From the NCBI RefSeq assembly GCF_900105415.1, contig NZ_FNSM01000001.1:7138001-7202000 (forward strand): a DNA stretch of 64,000 bases, given 5' to 3'. Below the pieces are notes generated by a model that saw only the letters and a program-made list of their open reading frames with translations, was not told the DNA's origin and ran no database searches. The position numbers and the translations under genes are program-made. Numbering within the stretch: position 1 is the stretch's first letter; every line of letters begins with the position of its first letter. Below, one piece after another: positions 33,854 through 42,883 of the stretch. Source of the DNA: Streptomyces sp. TLI_105. Lineage in GTDB: Bacteria; Actinomycetota; Actinomycetes; Streptomycetales; Streptomycetaceae.

Positions 33854-34426
33854 ATGAGGGAGCATTCCCGGGACCGGAGCCCGCGCGCCGACGAGCTGAG
33901 TCCCGTCGTCTGGACCGGTCGCGCCACCAACCGTTTCCAGTGGGTCGCCGCCGTCGCCGGCGCCGCCTGCATGGCCCTGGGCATCACCATCGCCGTCGAG
34001 TCCGCGTGGACCTCCGGCATCGCCGCCCTCCTCATGGCCGTGATCGGCTGCGTCGCGGCCGGACTGCTCGTCCTCTTCGGCACCCTCGCCTTCGTCCACG
34101 TCGCCGTGAAGGTCGACGACCGCGCCATGGAGGTCCGCTGCGGCCACATCGGCGTGCCGCGCCGCCGCATCCCGCTCGCCCACGTCGTCGGCGCCGACTT
34201 CGCGCCGAGCGTCACCCCGCGCCAGTGGGGCGGCTGGGGCTACCGCTGGCGGCCCGAGAAGGGCACGGCCGTGATCGTCCGGCGGGGCGAGGGCCTGGTC
34301 CTGCGCCTCGGCGACGGCCTGAGCTTCACGGTGACCGTCGACGACGCGGAGTCCGCCGTCCGTGTCATCCGCGCCCGTCTCCGCCACCCCGCCCCGCCGA
34401 CCCCGCCCGCCGCGACCGGTGTGTGA
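33854..34426 (+). CDS. Two-TM membrane protein, PH-like domain, unknown function
   Basis: A 190-residue protein. A charged N-terminus is followed by two hydrophobic helices (about residues 33-55 and 57-84) and a C-terminal beta-rich domain (90-180, FVHVAVKVDDRAMEVRCG, IPLAHVVGADFAPS, GTAVIVRRGEGLVLRLG) resembling bacterial PH-like folds. The function is unknown. The ATG at 33854 is 7 nt after TACTCT (33842-33847), again a leaderless arrangement. The next gene on the same strand starts 104 bp later with its own -10 box. The upstream gap contains a GAGCCCCCGGC direct repeat. Confidence 0.78.
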   Translation: MREHSRDRSPRADELSPVVWTGRATNRFQWVAAVAGAACMALGITIAVESAWTSGIAALLMAVIGCVAAGLLVLFGTLAFVHVAVKVDDRAMEVRCGHIGVPRRRIPLAHVVGADFAPSVTPRQWGGWGYRWRPEKGTAVIVRRGEGLVLRLGDGLSFTVTVDDAESAVRVIRARLRHPAPPTPPAATGV

Positions 34427-34530
34427 GCCCGCTCGTGCCTGTGGGGAGCGGGTCCGCGCCGGTCACACGGGCTCCGGGACGAGCCCTACCGCCCTCCTGA
34501 GGGACAGGAACGCCCCGTAGACTCCGCTGG

Positions 34531-36129
34531 GTGAGCGCCACCATCACCCCCGTCGACGCGTCCGGACCCGACACCGCCCCCACGCCGGGCGCCCGGCTGC
34601 GGCGGTTCGTGCGGCCGGGGGCGGCTCTGCTGTCCGGGTTCCTGCTCTACCTGAGCTTCCCCCCGCGCCCCCTGTGGTGGCTCGCGCTGCCCGCCTTCGC
34701 GCTGCTCGGCTGGACCCTGCGGGGCCGCCGTCCGCGCGCCGGGTTCGGCCTCGGCTACCTCGCGGGGCTCGGCTTCCTGCTTCCGCTCCTCGTGTGGACC
34801 GGCGAGGAGGTCGGCGCCGGTCCGTGGCTGGCGCTCGCCGCCGTCGAGGCGCTCTTCGTCGCCGCCGCCGGCCTCGGCATCGCGGCCGTCTCCCGGCTCC
34901 CCTGGTGGCCCTTCTTCGCGGCCGGGGTGTGGATCCTCGCGGAGGGGGCACGCGCGCGCGTGCCCTTCGGCGGCTTCCCCTGGGGCAAGGTGGCCTTCGG
35001 ACAGGCGGACGGCGTCTTCCTGCCGCTCGCCGCCGTCGGCGGCACCCCGGCGCTCGGCTTCGCGGTCGCCCTGTGCGGCTTCGGCCTGTACGAGGCGTGC
35101 CGGCGGTTCCACGCGTACCGGGCCACCGGCACCGTCCCGCGCGGCCCGCTCGCCGCCGCGGCGCTCGCGGTCCTCGTCCCGGTCACCGGCGCCCTCGCCG
35201 CGCTGCCGCTCGTCGACGACTCCGCCGAGGACGGCACCGCCACCGTCGCGGCCGTCCAGGGCAACGTGCCCCGCCTGGGCCTCGACTTCAACGCCCAGCG
35301 CCGGGCCGTCCTCGACAACCACGTGGCCCGCACCCGCGAGCTCGCCAAGGCCGTCGAGGAGGGCCGCGAGCCGCAGCCCGACTTCGTGCTGTGGCCGGAG
35401 AACTCCTCCGACATCGACCCGTACGCGAACGCCGACGCGGCCGACGTCATCGACGGCGCCGTCAAGGAGATCGGCGTGCCCACCGTGATCGGCGCCGTCG
35501 TCACCCCCGAGACCGGCAAGCTCCGCAACACGCTCATCCAGTGGGACCCCGAGCGAGGCCCCGTCGCCACGTACGACAAGCGGCACGTCCAGCCCTTCGG
35601 CGAGTACATCCCGATGCGCTCCTTCGTACGGATCTTCAACAGCAACGTCGACCGGGTGAGCCGGGACTTCGGCGCCGGTACGAAGGTCGGCGTCTTCGAC
35701 CTCGCCGGTACGAAGGTGGGCCTGGCGACCTGCTACGAGGCGGCCTTCGACTGGGCCGTGCGCGACACCGTCACCCACGGCGCCCAGCTGATCTCCGTCC
35801 CCAGCAACAACGCCACCTTCGGCCGCACCGAGATGACCTACCAGCAGCTCGCGATGAGCCGGGTGCGCGCGGTCGAGCACAGCCGGTCGGTCGTCGTGCC
35901 CGTGACCAGCGGCGTCAGCGCGATCATCCGCCCCGACGGCGAGATCGTCTCCCGGACGAAGATGTTCACCCCGGACGTCCTCGTCGAGAAGGTGCCGCTG
36001 CGCTCCTCGCAGACCCCCGCGACCCGTCTGGGCACCCTGCCCGAGGCCCTGCTCGCGGCGCTCGCGGCGGCAGGGCTCGGCTGGGCCGCCGCCCGCGCGG
36101 TGCGCGCCCGCCGGACCCCGGCGGCCTGA
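34531..36129 (+). CDS. lnt: Apolipoprotein N-acyltransferase
   Basis: A 532-residue membrane enzyme that N-acylates the N-terminal Cys of lipoproteins. Five to six N-terminal TMs (about residues 30-215) are followed by a nitrilase-like domain (235-500). The catalytic triad is visible: Glu in FVLWPENSSD, Lys in ATYDKRHVQPFGEYIP, Cys in GLATCYEAAFD. A C-terminal TM (about 500-522) ends the protein. Streptomycetes usually carry such Lnt homologues. The GTG at 34531 has TAGACT ending 7 nt upstream, so it is probably leaderless. The NUDIX gene follows after 43 bp. Confidence 0.95.
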   Translation: MSATITPVDASGPDTAPTPGARLRRFVRPGAALLSGFLLYLSFPPRPLWWLALPAFALLGWTLRGRRPRAGFGLGYLAGLGFLLPLLVWTGEEVGAGPWLALAAVEALFVAAAGLGIAAVSRLPWWPFFAAGVWILAEGARARVPFGGFPWGKVAFGQADGVFLPLAAVGGTPALGFAVALCGFGLYEACRRFHAYRATGTVPRGPLAAAALAVLVPVTGALAALPLVDDSAEDGTATVAAVQGNVPRLGLDFNAQRRAVLDNHVARTRELAKAVEEGREPQPDFVLWPENSSDIDPYANADAADVIDGAVKEIGVPTVIGAVVTPETGKLRNTLIQWDPERGPVATYDKRHVQPFGEYIPMRSFVRIFNSNVDRVSRDFGAGTKVGVFDLAGTKVGLATCYEAAFDWAVRDTVTHGAQLISVPSNNATFGRTEMTYQQLAMSRVRAVEHSRSVVVPVTSGVSAIIRPDGEIVSRTKMFTPDVLVEKVPLRSSQTPATRLGTLPEALLAALAAAGLGWAAARAVRARRTPAA

Positions 36130-36172
36130 ACTCGGGCCCGGCCCCGACCAGTAGATGATCTAGGGTCGGGGC

Positions 36173-36655
36173 ATGGGCACTCCTGACTTCATCCGCGAAC
36201 TGCGCGAGACGGCCGGCCACCAACTGCTCTTCCTGCCGGGCGTCAGCGCCGTCGTCCTCGACGACCGGGGCCGCGTCCTGCTCGGCAAGCGGGCCGACAA
36301 CGGCCTGTGGGCGGTCATCGGCGGCATCGTCGACCCGGGGGAGCAGCCCGCCGACTGCGCGGTGCGCGAGGTGTTCGAGGAGACCGCGGTGCGCTGTGTG
36401 CCCGAGCGGATCGTGCTCGTGGAGACCCTGCGCAAGCCCGTCGTCTACCCGAACGGCGACATCTGCCAGTACATGGACGTCTCGTTCCGCTGCCGGGCGA
36501 TCGGGGGCGAGGCGAGGGTCAACGACGAGGAGTCGACCGAGGTCGGCTGGTTCGGGATGGACGAGCTGCCGGAGATGAAGCGCTTCTCGTACCTGCGGAT
36601 CGAGAAGGCGCTCGCCGATGAACCCACATGGTTCCGCACCACAGAAACCAGCTGA
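36173..36655 (+). CDS. NUDIX hydrolase
   Basis: A 160-residue pyrophosphohydrolase with the full Nudix box: GGIVDPGEQPADCAVREV followed by FEET (GX5EX7REUXEE). The N-terminus HQLLFLPGVSAVVLDDRGRVLLGKRADNG, split over beta strands, and the end EVGWFGMDELPEM are typical of the ADP-ribose/MutT-like group. The substrate is unknown. TAGGGT (36161-36166) places +1 exactly at the A of the ATG, so it is transcribed separately from lnt as a leaderless mRNA. Confidence 0.93.
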   Translation: MGTPDFIRELRETAGHQLLFLPGVSAVVLDDRGRVLLGKRADNGLWAVIGGIVDPGEQPADCAVREVFEETAVRCVPERIVLVETLRKPVVYPNGDICQYMDVSFRCRAIGGEARVNDEESTEVGWFGMDELPEMKRFSYLRIEKALADEPTWFRTTETS

Positions 36656-36710
36656 ACTATGGCACCGGCACACATCGGTGGGGGAGGGGTCCGTTCATAG
36701 GGTGCGGAGC

Positions 36711-37550
36711 ATGAGCGCCCCCATCACCGTCTCCGGCACCGAGCCCGGTGCCGACGTCGCCTCGCCCCTGCCCCGCTCCGCGGGCCTCGCCCTCGACCTC
36801 ACCGGCCGCACCGCGCTCGTCACCGGCGCGGCCGGCGGCATCGGGCGTGCCTGCGCGCTGCGGCTCGCCGCCGCCGGGGCCCGGGTCAGAGCCGTCGACC
36901 GGGCCGCCGAGGGCCTTCGGACCCTGGCCGAGGAGGCCGGCGCGCTCCCCGGCGACCTCGAACCGCGGCTCCTCGACCTGACCGACCTGGACGCCGCGGA
37001 GGCGGTGGCCGCCGGCACCGACATCCTCGTCAACAACGCCGGGATCCAGCTGGTCCGCCCCATCGAGGAGTTCCCGCCGGACGTCTTCCACACCGTGCTC
37101 ACCGTGATGCTGGAGGCGCCCTTCCGGCTCATCCGGGGCGCGCTGCCCCACATGTACGGCCAGGGGTGGGGGAGGATCGTGAACCTCTCCTCCGTCCACG
37201 GACTGCGCGCGTCCGCCTTCAAGTCCGCCTACGTGGCCGCCAAACACGGTCTGGAGGGCCTCTCCAAGACCGCCGCCCTCGAAGGCGCCCCGCACGGGGT
37301 CACCTCCAACTGCGTCAACCCCGGCTACGTCCGCACCCCGCTCGTCGAACGGCAGATCGCCGACCAGGCCGCCGCCCACGGCATCCCGCCGGAGCGCGTC
37401 CTCGCCGAGGTCCTCCTCAAGGACTCGGCCCTCAAGCGGCTCATCGAACCGGAGGAGGTCGCCGAGGCCGTCCTCTACCTCTGCACCCCGCAGGCCTCCT
37501 TCATCACCGGCACCTCCCTCACCCTCGACGGCGGCTGGACCGCCCACTGA
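36711..37550 (+). CDS. 3-hydroxybutyrate dehydrogenase-like SDR
   Basis: A 279-residue classical short-chain dehydrogenase. The NAD site TALVTGAAGGIGRACALRLA is at about residues 32-51, NNAG lies in DILVNNAGIQLVRPIEEFP, the catalytic Ser is in IVNLSSVHGLRAS, and the Tyr/Lys pair is in YVAAKHGLEGLSK. The motifs IQLVRPIEEFP and VNPGYVRTPLVERQI are characteristic of BdhA, which interconverts acetoacetate and 3-hydroxybutyrate. The start at 36711 has GGAG close upstream and TAGGGT (36698-36703) one base off leaderless spacing. The downstream GAF/PucR regulator is the next gene. Confidence 0.9.
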   Translation: MSAPITVSGTEPGADVASPLPRSAGLALDLTGRTALVTGAAGGIGRACALRLAAAGARVRAVDRAAEGLRTLAEEAGALPGDLEPRLLDLTDLDAAEAVAAGTDILVNNAGIQLVRPIEEFPPDVFHTVLTVMLEAPFRLIRGALPHMYGQGWGRIVNLSSVHGLRASAFKSAYVAAKHGLEGLSKTAALEGAPHGVTSNCVNPGYVRTPLVERQIADQAAAHGIPPERVLAEVLLKDSALKRLIEPEEVAEAVLYLCTPQASFITGTSLTLDGGWTAH

Positions 37551-37618
37551 GGCGGTCCCCTGTGAAGCTCGTCCACAGGGGTGGTGCGACCACACGTACG
37601 GCAGGTATCCCTGTGTCC

Positions 37619-39514
37619 ATGTCCCACGAACACGTCTCCTACCTGGAACTCCTCGCCCGGGGAGCAGGGACGGAGGCCTACGACCGGCCCGTGCTGCTCG
37701 CCCGTGCGAGCGGCGCGGGCCCCGAGGCGCTGGCCGAGCTCGAAGAGGCCAAGCAGCTCGCGCTGCGGGTCCGGGCCGAGCTGGAGGGGCGACGGCGCCG
37801 CGAGGCGGAGCTCTCCGCGCTCTTCGCCACCGCCCACGACCTCGCGGGACTCCGCGACCTGGACGCGGTGCTGCGCGCCATCGTGCAGCGCGCCCGCTCG
37901 CTCCTCGGTACCGAGGTCGCCTACCTCAGCCTCAACGACCCGACCGCCGGCGACACGTACATGCGGGTCACCGAGGGCTCGGTCTCCGCCCGCTTCCAGC
38001 AGCTGAGGCTGGGCATGGGCGAGGGCCTGGGCGGCCTGGTCGCCCAGACCGCCCGCCCGTACGTCACCGACGACTACTTCGACGACGCGCGCTTCCAGCA
38101 CACCCGGACCATCGACACGGCCGTACGGGACGAGGGCCTCGTCGCCATCCTCGGCGTGCCGCTCAGCCTCGGCAGCCAGGTCATCGGCGTGCTGTTCGCC
38201 GCCGACCGCAGGGCCAGGGTCTTCGAGCGCGAACAGGTCGCGCTGCTCGGCTCCTTCGCCGCGCACGCCGCCGTCGCCATCGACACCGCCAACCTGCTCG
38301 CCGAGACCCGCTCGGCCCTCGCCGAGCTGGAGCGGGCCAACGACATCATCCGCGAGCACAGCGGCGTCATCGAGAGGGCCTCCGAGGTCCACGACCGGCT
38401 CTCCGAACTGGTCCTGCACGGCGGCGGCGTCCACGACGTCGCCGACGCCGTCTCCGAGGTCCTCGGTGGCACCGTCGAGTTCACCGAGGCGGGCGCCGGC
38501 TCCGCCCGCCGCGCCGGGGGCCACGCGGTCCGCGAGGGCGACGACTGGGTGGCCGCCGTGTCGGCCGGCGGCGAGACCCTGGGCGCCCTCGTGCTCCACG
38601 GCCAGCCCGACCTCGACCCCGTCGACCAGCGCACCCTGGAGCGCGCCGCCCTCGTCACCTCCCTGCTGCTGCTCGCCCGCCGCTCGGCCGGCGAGGCCGA
38701 GCAGCGGGTGCGCGGCGAGCTCCTCGACGACCTCCTCGACGCCCCCGACCGGGACCGCCGGCTGCTCCGCGAGCGCGCCGCCCGGCTCCGTACGGACAGC
38801 GAGGCACCGCACGTCGTGCTCGCCGCCCGCATCGACCGGGCCGCCGGGGACGCCTCCGAAACCGACGCCGGAGGCCGCGAGAGCGCCGACCGCCAGCGCC
38901 TGTGGTCGGCCGCCTCGCACCTGGCCGCCACCCGGCACGGGCTCGCCTCGGCCCGCGACGGCGGGACGGTCCTGCTGCTGCCGCTCGGCCCGGGGGAGAG
39001 CGCCGCCGACCTCGCCCGCCAGACCGCCCGGAGCCTCGGCGGCACCCTGCGCGAGCCGGTCACCGTCGGTGCCTCCGCGCCCGTACGGACGCTCCTCGAC
39101 CGCCCGGACCAGGTCGCCGTCGCGTACCAGGAGGCCCGCCGCTGCCTGGACGCGCTCGTCCTGTTGCACCGCTCGGGACAGGGCGCGGCCGCCGAGGACC
39201 TCGGCTTCCTCGGCCTGCTCCTCGCCGACGGCCGGGACATCGACGGCTTCGTGGGCCGGACGATCGGTCAGGTCGTCGCGTACGACCGGCGGCGCGGCAC
39301 CGAGCTGGTCCGCACCCTGGACGCCTACTTCGCCAGCGGCATGAGCCCGGCCCGCACCAAGGACGAACTCCACGTCCACGTCAACACGGTGGCCCAGCGC
39401 CTGGAGCGCGTCGGCCGGCTGCTCGGCCCCGACTGGCAGTCCCCGGCCCGCGCCCTGGAGATCCAGCTCGCCCTGCGCCTGCACGCCCTGTCGGACGCGG
39501 TCACGGGCAGGTGA
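37619..39514 (+). CDS. GAF-domain PucR/CdaR-type transcriptional regulator
   Basis: A 631-residue regulator. An N-terminal helical segment (1-60) is followed by a GAF domain (about 65-230, AYLSLNDPTAGDTYMRV, GMGEGLGGLVAQTARPYV, GVLFAADR) and a helix. A central GGDEF-like/CdaR domain (300-480) and a C-terminal PucR HTH_30 domain (about 560-625, MSPARTKDELHVHVNTVAQRL) follow. Such proteins sense small molecules and activate catabolic genes. It directly follows the 3-hydroxybutyrate dehydrogenase gene, whose control is plausible. ATG at 37619; TATCCC ends 8 nt before it, and a GTG at 37613 is possible. Terminated by the hairpin at 39523. Confidence 0.88.
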   Translation: MSHEHVSYLELLARGAGTEAYDRPVLLARASGAGPEALAELEEAKQLALRVRAELEGRRRREAELSALFATAHDLAGLRDLDAVLRAIVQRARSLLGTEVAYLSLNDPTAGDTYMRVTEGSVSARFQQLRLGMGEGLGGLVAQTARPYVTDDYFDDARFQHTRTIDTAVRDEGLVAILGVPLSLGSQVIGVLFAADRRARVFEREQVALLGSFAAHAAVAIDTANLLAETRSALAELERANDIIREHSGVIERASEVHDRLSELVLHGGGVHDVADAVSEVLGGTVEFTEAGAGSARRAGGHAVREGDDWVAAVSAGGETLGALVLHGQPDLDPVDQRTLERAALVTSLLLLARRSAGEAEQRVRGELLDDLLDAPDRDRRLLRERAARLRTDSEAPHVVLAARIDRAAGDASETDAGGRESADRQRLWSAASHLAATRHGLASARDGGTVLLLPLGPGESAADLARQTARSLGGTLREPVTVGASAPVRTLLDRPDQVAVAYQEARRCLDALVLLHRSGQGAAAEDLGFLGLLLADGRDIDGFVGRTIGQVVAYDRRRGTELVRTLDAYFASGMSPARTKDELHVHVNTVAQRLERVGRLLGPDWQSPARALEIQLALRLHALSDAVTGR

Positions 39515-39522
39515 CGCACGGA

Positions 39523-39563
39523 GGCCCTGTGTCCCGCTCCTGTCGAGCGGGGCACAGGGCCTT
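39523..39563. terminator. Strong bidirectional terminator
   Basis: A 17-bp stem with one G-T pair (39523-39539 with 39545-39561), loop CTGTC, followed by TT. It separates the plus-strand regulator from the convergent minus-strand transporter. Confidence 0.85.
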
Positions 39564-39579
39564 CCGGGTCCTCCTGGGA

Positions 39580-40947
39580 TCAGGCGTCGGCGCGGACCCG
39601 GGCGTCCTCGGGGCTGCGGTCGTCGATCTCGCCGAGGTCCCGGTCGCGGGTCTCGCGGGCGGCGGCGATCGCGACGACGGTGAGCAGCGCGGCGGCGATC
39701 ACGTACAGGGCGATCGGGGTCGAGCTGCCGTAGTCGGCGAGGAGCGCGGTCGCGATGAGCGGCGCGGGGGCGCCGGCGGCCACGGAGGAGAACTGGGCGC
39801 CGATGGAGGCGCCGGAGTAGCGCATCCGGGTCGCGAACATCTCGGAGAAGAAGGCCGCCTGCGGCGCGTACATCGCACCGTGCAGGACCAGACCGACCGT
39901 GACGGCGAGCAGCAGGGAGCCGAAGCCGCCGTGGTCGATCAGCAGGAAGAAGGGGAACATCCAGGCGCCGACGCCGACCGCGCCGATCAGGTAGACCGGG
40001 CGGCGGCCGATCCGGTCGGAGAGCGCGCCCCAGGCGGGGATGACGGCGAAGTGGACGGCGGAGGCGACGAGGACGGCGTTCAGCGCGGTCTGCTTGCTCA
40101 GGCCGACCTGCGTGGTCGCGTACACGAGGATGAACGCGGTGATGACGTAGTACGAGATGTTCTCCGCCATGCGGGCGCCCATCGCGATCAGCACGTCCCG
40201 CCAGTGGTGCTTGAGGACCGCGACCAGCGGCATCTTCTCGACCTGCCCGGCGACCGCCTTGCGCTCCTCGGCGGCGGCGAGCGCCGCCTTGAAGACCGGC
40301 GACTCGTCGACCGAGAGCCGGATCCACAGGCCGACGACCACCAGGACGCCGGAGAGCAGGAAGGGAACGCGCCAGCCCCAGGAGGCGAAGGCGGCGTCCG
40401 AGAGCAGCGCGGTCAGCGCGGACAGCACACCGGTCGCGAGCAGCTGGCCGGCCGGCGCCCCGGTCTGCGGCCAGGAGGCCCAGAACCCGCGCCGCTTCGC
40501 GTCGCCGTGCTCGGACACGAGCAGGACGGCCCCGCCCCACTCACCGCCGAGCGCGAAGCCCTGCACGAGCCGCAGCGCCGTGAGCAGCACCGGAGCGGCG
40601 GACCCGACGGTCGCGTACGTCGGCAGCAGGCCGATCGCGAACGTCGCCCCGCCCATCATGAGCAGGCTCAGCACCAGCAGCTTCTTCCGCCCGAGCCGGT
40701 CCCCGTAGTGCCCGAAGACGAGCGCGCCGAGCGGCCGCGCGGCGAACCCGACCGCGTAGGTCAGGAACGACAGCAGCGTCCCGACCAGCGGATCGGACTC
40801 GGGGAAGAACAGCTTGTTGAACACCAGCGCGGCGGCCGACCCGTAGAGGAAGAAGTCGTACCACTCGATGGTCGTGCCGATGAGGCTGGCGGCGACGATG
40901 CGCTTGAGGGAACCGGGTGGTGTGGGGGAGGGAGTTGCGGCGGCCAT
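39580..40947 (-). CDS. MHS-family MFS transporter (metabolite:H+ symporter)
   Basis: A 455-residue, 12-TM symporter. Family signatures are ASLIGTTIEWYDFFLYGSAA in TM1, FGHYGDRLGRKKLLVLSLLMMG (MFS loop 2-3), LRLVQGFALGGEWGGAVLLV in TM4 and GALSDRIGRRPVYLIG (loop 8-9). Members import small carboxylates, proline/betaine or shikimate. The ATG at 40947 is chosen for its GGAAG 8 nt upstream. The 46 bp at its start and leader recur 10.4 kb away at 51316-51361. The region upstream to 41313 contains repeats but no gene. Confidence 0.92.
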   Translation of the reverse strand: MAAATPSPTPPGSLKRIVAASLIGTTIEWYDFFLYGSAAALVFNKLFFPESDPLVGTLLSFLTYAVGFAARPLGALVFGHYGDRLGRKKLLVLSLLMMGGATFAIGLLPTYATVGSAAPVLLTALRLVQGFALGGEWGGAVLLVSEHGDAKRRGFWASWPQTGAPAGQLLATGVLSALTALLSDAAFASWGWRVPFLLSGVLVVVGLWIRLSVDESPVFKAALAAAEERKAVAGQVEKMPLVAVLKHHWRDVLIAMGARMAENISYYVITAFILVYATTQVGLSKQTALNAVLVASAVHFAVIPAWGALSDRIGRRPVYLIGAVGVGAWMFPFFLLIDHGGFGSLLLAVTVGLVLHGAMYAPQAAFFSEMFATRMRYSGASIGAQFSSVAAGAPAPLIATALLADYGSSTPIALYVIAAALLTVVAIAAARETRDRDLGEIDDRSPEDARVRADA

Positions 40948-40990
40948 GTGCACCACTTCCAGGCAGGTACGGGGACGTTTCGGTGTCGCC
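40945..40990 (-). repeat. 46-bp leader duplicated at 51316-51361
   Basis: Covers the MHS transporter start codon, its Shine-Dalgarno and 35 bp upstream. A copy at 51316-51361 in the same orientation matches at about 42 of 46 positions, but no transporter follows there. Confidence 0.8.
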
Positions 40991-41160
40991 ACACCGTAGG
41001 AAGACGCAGGTCAGGGGCGTATGTGGTGGGACACCATAGTTCGACGCCCTCACATGCGCCCAGCCGCCATGGCCCTCCTTCGTGGCCCCGCGGAGTCCTG
41101 CGGAGCGGCCGCATCAGCGCCTGTCCGTGTGGCACTGATGGGGGATGATATGAGGTCACC

Positions 41161-41246
41161 GTGCTGACTCCCGTGCTGGTTTCGTGCTGACTAAAACCCC
41201 ATGTCAGCACCCGTGTTCACCTCTCCCGTGCTGACTTGGTGCCGAC
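41161..41246. repeat. Cluster of GTGCTGAC repeats
   Basis: Direct copies of GTGCTGAC at 41161-41168, 41184-41191 and 41228-41235, a variant GTGCCGAC at 41239-41246, a partial copy at 41174-41180 and an inverted copy GTCAGCAC at 41203-41210. The inverted copy pairs with 41184-41191 across 11 bp. The cluster lies between the MHS transporter and the transposase remnant in a 366-bp gene-free stretch (40948-41313). Its function is unknown. Confidence 0.65.
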
Positions 41247-41313
41247 TACGGAGAGCGGAACCCGCACACATGGGACGGACCGGGCACGGTCGTCACAGCA
41301 GCGGTCGGCGTCA

Positions 41314-41598
41314 TTCCACTACGGAATCATCGAAGCCCTCACCGAAGCAGGGCTCACGTGCTGGGCCGACAAGGCGTGCCAAGGCGCCGGCGGGCCCGTC
41401 CGAGTACCGTTTCGCGGTCGCCGCCTCAGGGGAGGGCAGCGCCGCCACCACACCATCCACGCCAAGATCCGCTGCCTGGGCGAGCGGGCCACGGCCACCC
41501 TGAAAGGCCGGCGCCTCCTGCGGAAGCCCCGCTGCGGCCCCCACCGCATCACCGACCTGGTGAAGGCCGTGCTCGTCCTTCACCACGCATCAGCGTGA
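41314..41598 (+). pseudogene. Transposase 3' fragment (IS5-like DDE family)
   Basis: The last about 95 residues of a DDE transposase: FHYGIIEALTEAGLTCWADK, ACQGAGGPVRVPFRGR, IHAKIRCLGERATATLK, RLLRKPRC and ITDLVKAVLVLH. The Asp of WADK and Glu of GERA fit the last two acidic catalytic residues of the IS5/HARBI1-like Streptomyces elements. The N-terminal half is absent and the upstream DNA is unrelated, so it cannot be active. It marks an old insertion site beside the betaine operon. Confidence 0.8.
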
Positions 41599-41922
41599 GG
41601 TGGGAAAACGCTCACTCTCACGGCATACCTGACCGGACCGGTGAACGGCACGGTGGATCCCGACGGGCTCCCGCCGGACTTCCCCGGGAGCAATCCGACG
41701 GTCGAGCCGTGGATCCAGCTGATCCATGAGGCCGGCCCGTCCACAGGACGGGCCGGCCTTGGCTTTCCCGGCATGGGTGCGCTGGGCGGCCACCCTTCCG
41801 GCAGGTCGGCCGCCGGCACACGATTCGACCCCACCCGACTCCTCGCGGCCGAACTGGACGACCTGCTGAAGCACTGAGCTCCGCCCACCTGGGGTACGGC
41901 TCGCCAGGCTGCCGCATCCGCG
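41599..41922. other. Gene-poor stretch with terminator-like hairpin
   Basis: 324 bp between the transposase remnant and the betaine operon. A perfect 14-bp stem with a 3-nt loop lies at 41729-41759 (AGGCCGGCCCGTCC-ACA-GGACGGGCCGGCCT), followed by T. A 78-codon open frame (41641-41877, plus) runs through the hairpin; I do not call it a gene, because the hairpin explains part of its sequence and it resembles nothing I know. The hairpin could stop read-through in either direction. Confidence 0.5.
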
Positions 41923-42882
41923 TCAGGAGGGGAGCCACGTCCGCCAGGTGGCCTCGTTCTCCTTCACCCAGCGGCCCGCCGCTTCCTGTGGCGACAGTTT
42001 CTGCTCCGCGATCATCAGGGAGACGTCGTTCTGCATCGCGGTCGTCCACCGGAACTTCTTCAGGAAGGCGGCGGCGTCGCCTCCGCCCTCCGCGAAGCGG
42101 GCGTTGAGGAACTTCTGGAGCGGCGTGTGCGGATACGCGCAGGCCACCTTCTCCGGGTCGGAGTCGCAGCCCTCCTCGTAGGCGGGCAGCTTCACCTCCG
42201 TCATCGGCACCTTCTCGAACAGCCACTGGGGCTGGTACCAGTAGGTCAGGAACGGCTTCTTCTCCTTGGCGAACTGCCTGATCTGCGTGATCTGCGCCGC
42301 CTCCGAGCCCGCGAACACGACGTGGTAGTCGAGGTCCAGGTTGTTCACGAGCGCCTTGTCGTTCGTCACGTACGACGGGGAGCCGTCCAGCAGCTGGCCC
42401 TTGCCTCCGCTCTCCGCGGTGCGGAACTCCTCCGCGTACTTGTTCAGGTTCTTCCAGTCGGTGACGTCCGGGTGCTGCTCGGCGAAGTACGTCGGCACGA
42501 ACCAGCCGATGTGGCCGGTCACACCGAGATCGCCGCCCCGCTCGATCGTCCCCTTGTCGTCGATGTACCGCTTCTCCTGCTCCGGGTGGCCCCAGTCCTC
42601 CAGGATGGCGTCCACCCGGCCCTGGCTGAGCGCGTCCCAGGCGGGCACCTCGTCGATCTGGACGGTGTCCACCCGGTAGCCGAGCTCGTGCTCCAGCAGG
42701 TACTGGGCGACGGCTACGTTGGCCTGCGCTCCCACCCACGACTGCACGGAGAGGGTCACCGTGCGGGAGCCCTTGGCGTCGGCGTACGGGGAGGCCTGCT
42801 GCGTCATGTCGGCGGCGCCGCAGCCGGTGAGGGCCGTCAGGCCGACGGCGGCCGCGAGTGCGGCGAAGCGTGTGCGAGCCAT
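41923..42882 (-). CDS. Glycine betaine/choline ABC transporter substrate-binding lipoprotein
   Basis: A 319-residue OpuAC/ProX-type binding protein. A lipoprotein signal is seen at residues 1-21 (LAAAVGLTALTGCGAAD with lipobox LTGC). The mature domain has TVTLSVQSWVGAQANVAVAQ, GYRVDTVQIDEVPAWDALSQG, ILEDWGHPEQEKRYI and FLTYWYQPQWLFEKV, the Trp-rich stretches expected to form an aromatic cage for a quaternary amine. It is the last gene of the operon; its ATG is one base after the permease stop. With betA/betB upstream, choline or betaine is the likely ligand. Confidence 0.93.
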   Translation of the reverse strand: MARTRFAALAAAVGLTALTGCGAADMTQQASPYADAKGSRTVTLSVQSWVGAQANVAVAQYLLEHELGYRVDTVQIDEVPAWDALSQGRVDAILEDWGHPEQEKRYIDDKGTIERGGDLGVTGHIGWFVPTYFAEQHPDVTDWKNLNKYAEEFRTAESGGKGQLLDGSPSYVTNDKALVNNLDLDYHVVFAGSEAAQITQIRQFAKEKKPFLTYWYQPQWLFEKVPMTEVKLPAYEEGCDSDPEKVACAYPHTPLQKFLNARFAEGGGDAAAFLKKFRWTTAMQNDVSLMIAEQKLSPQEAAGRWVKENEATWRTWLPS

Positions 42883-42883
42883 G

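Noticed and set aside
37475..40540. Long minus-strand frame across the GAF/PucR gene and MHS transporter
   Set aside because: It crosses a strong terminator and opposes two well-supported genes.
41641..41877. 78-codon open frame after the transposase fragment
   Set aside because: A perfect terminator-like hairpin lies inside it and no homologous motif is seen; kept only as region text.
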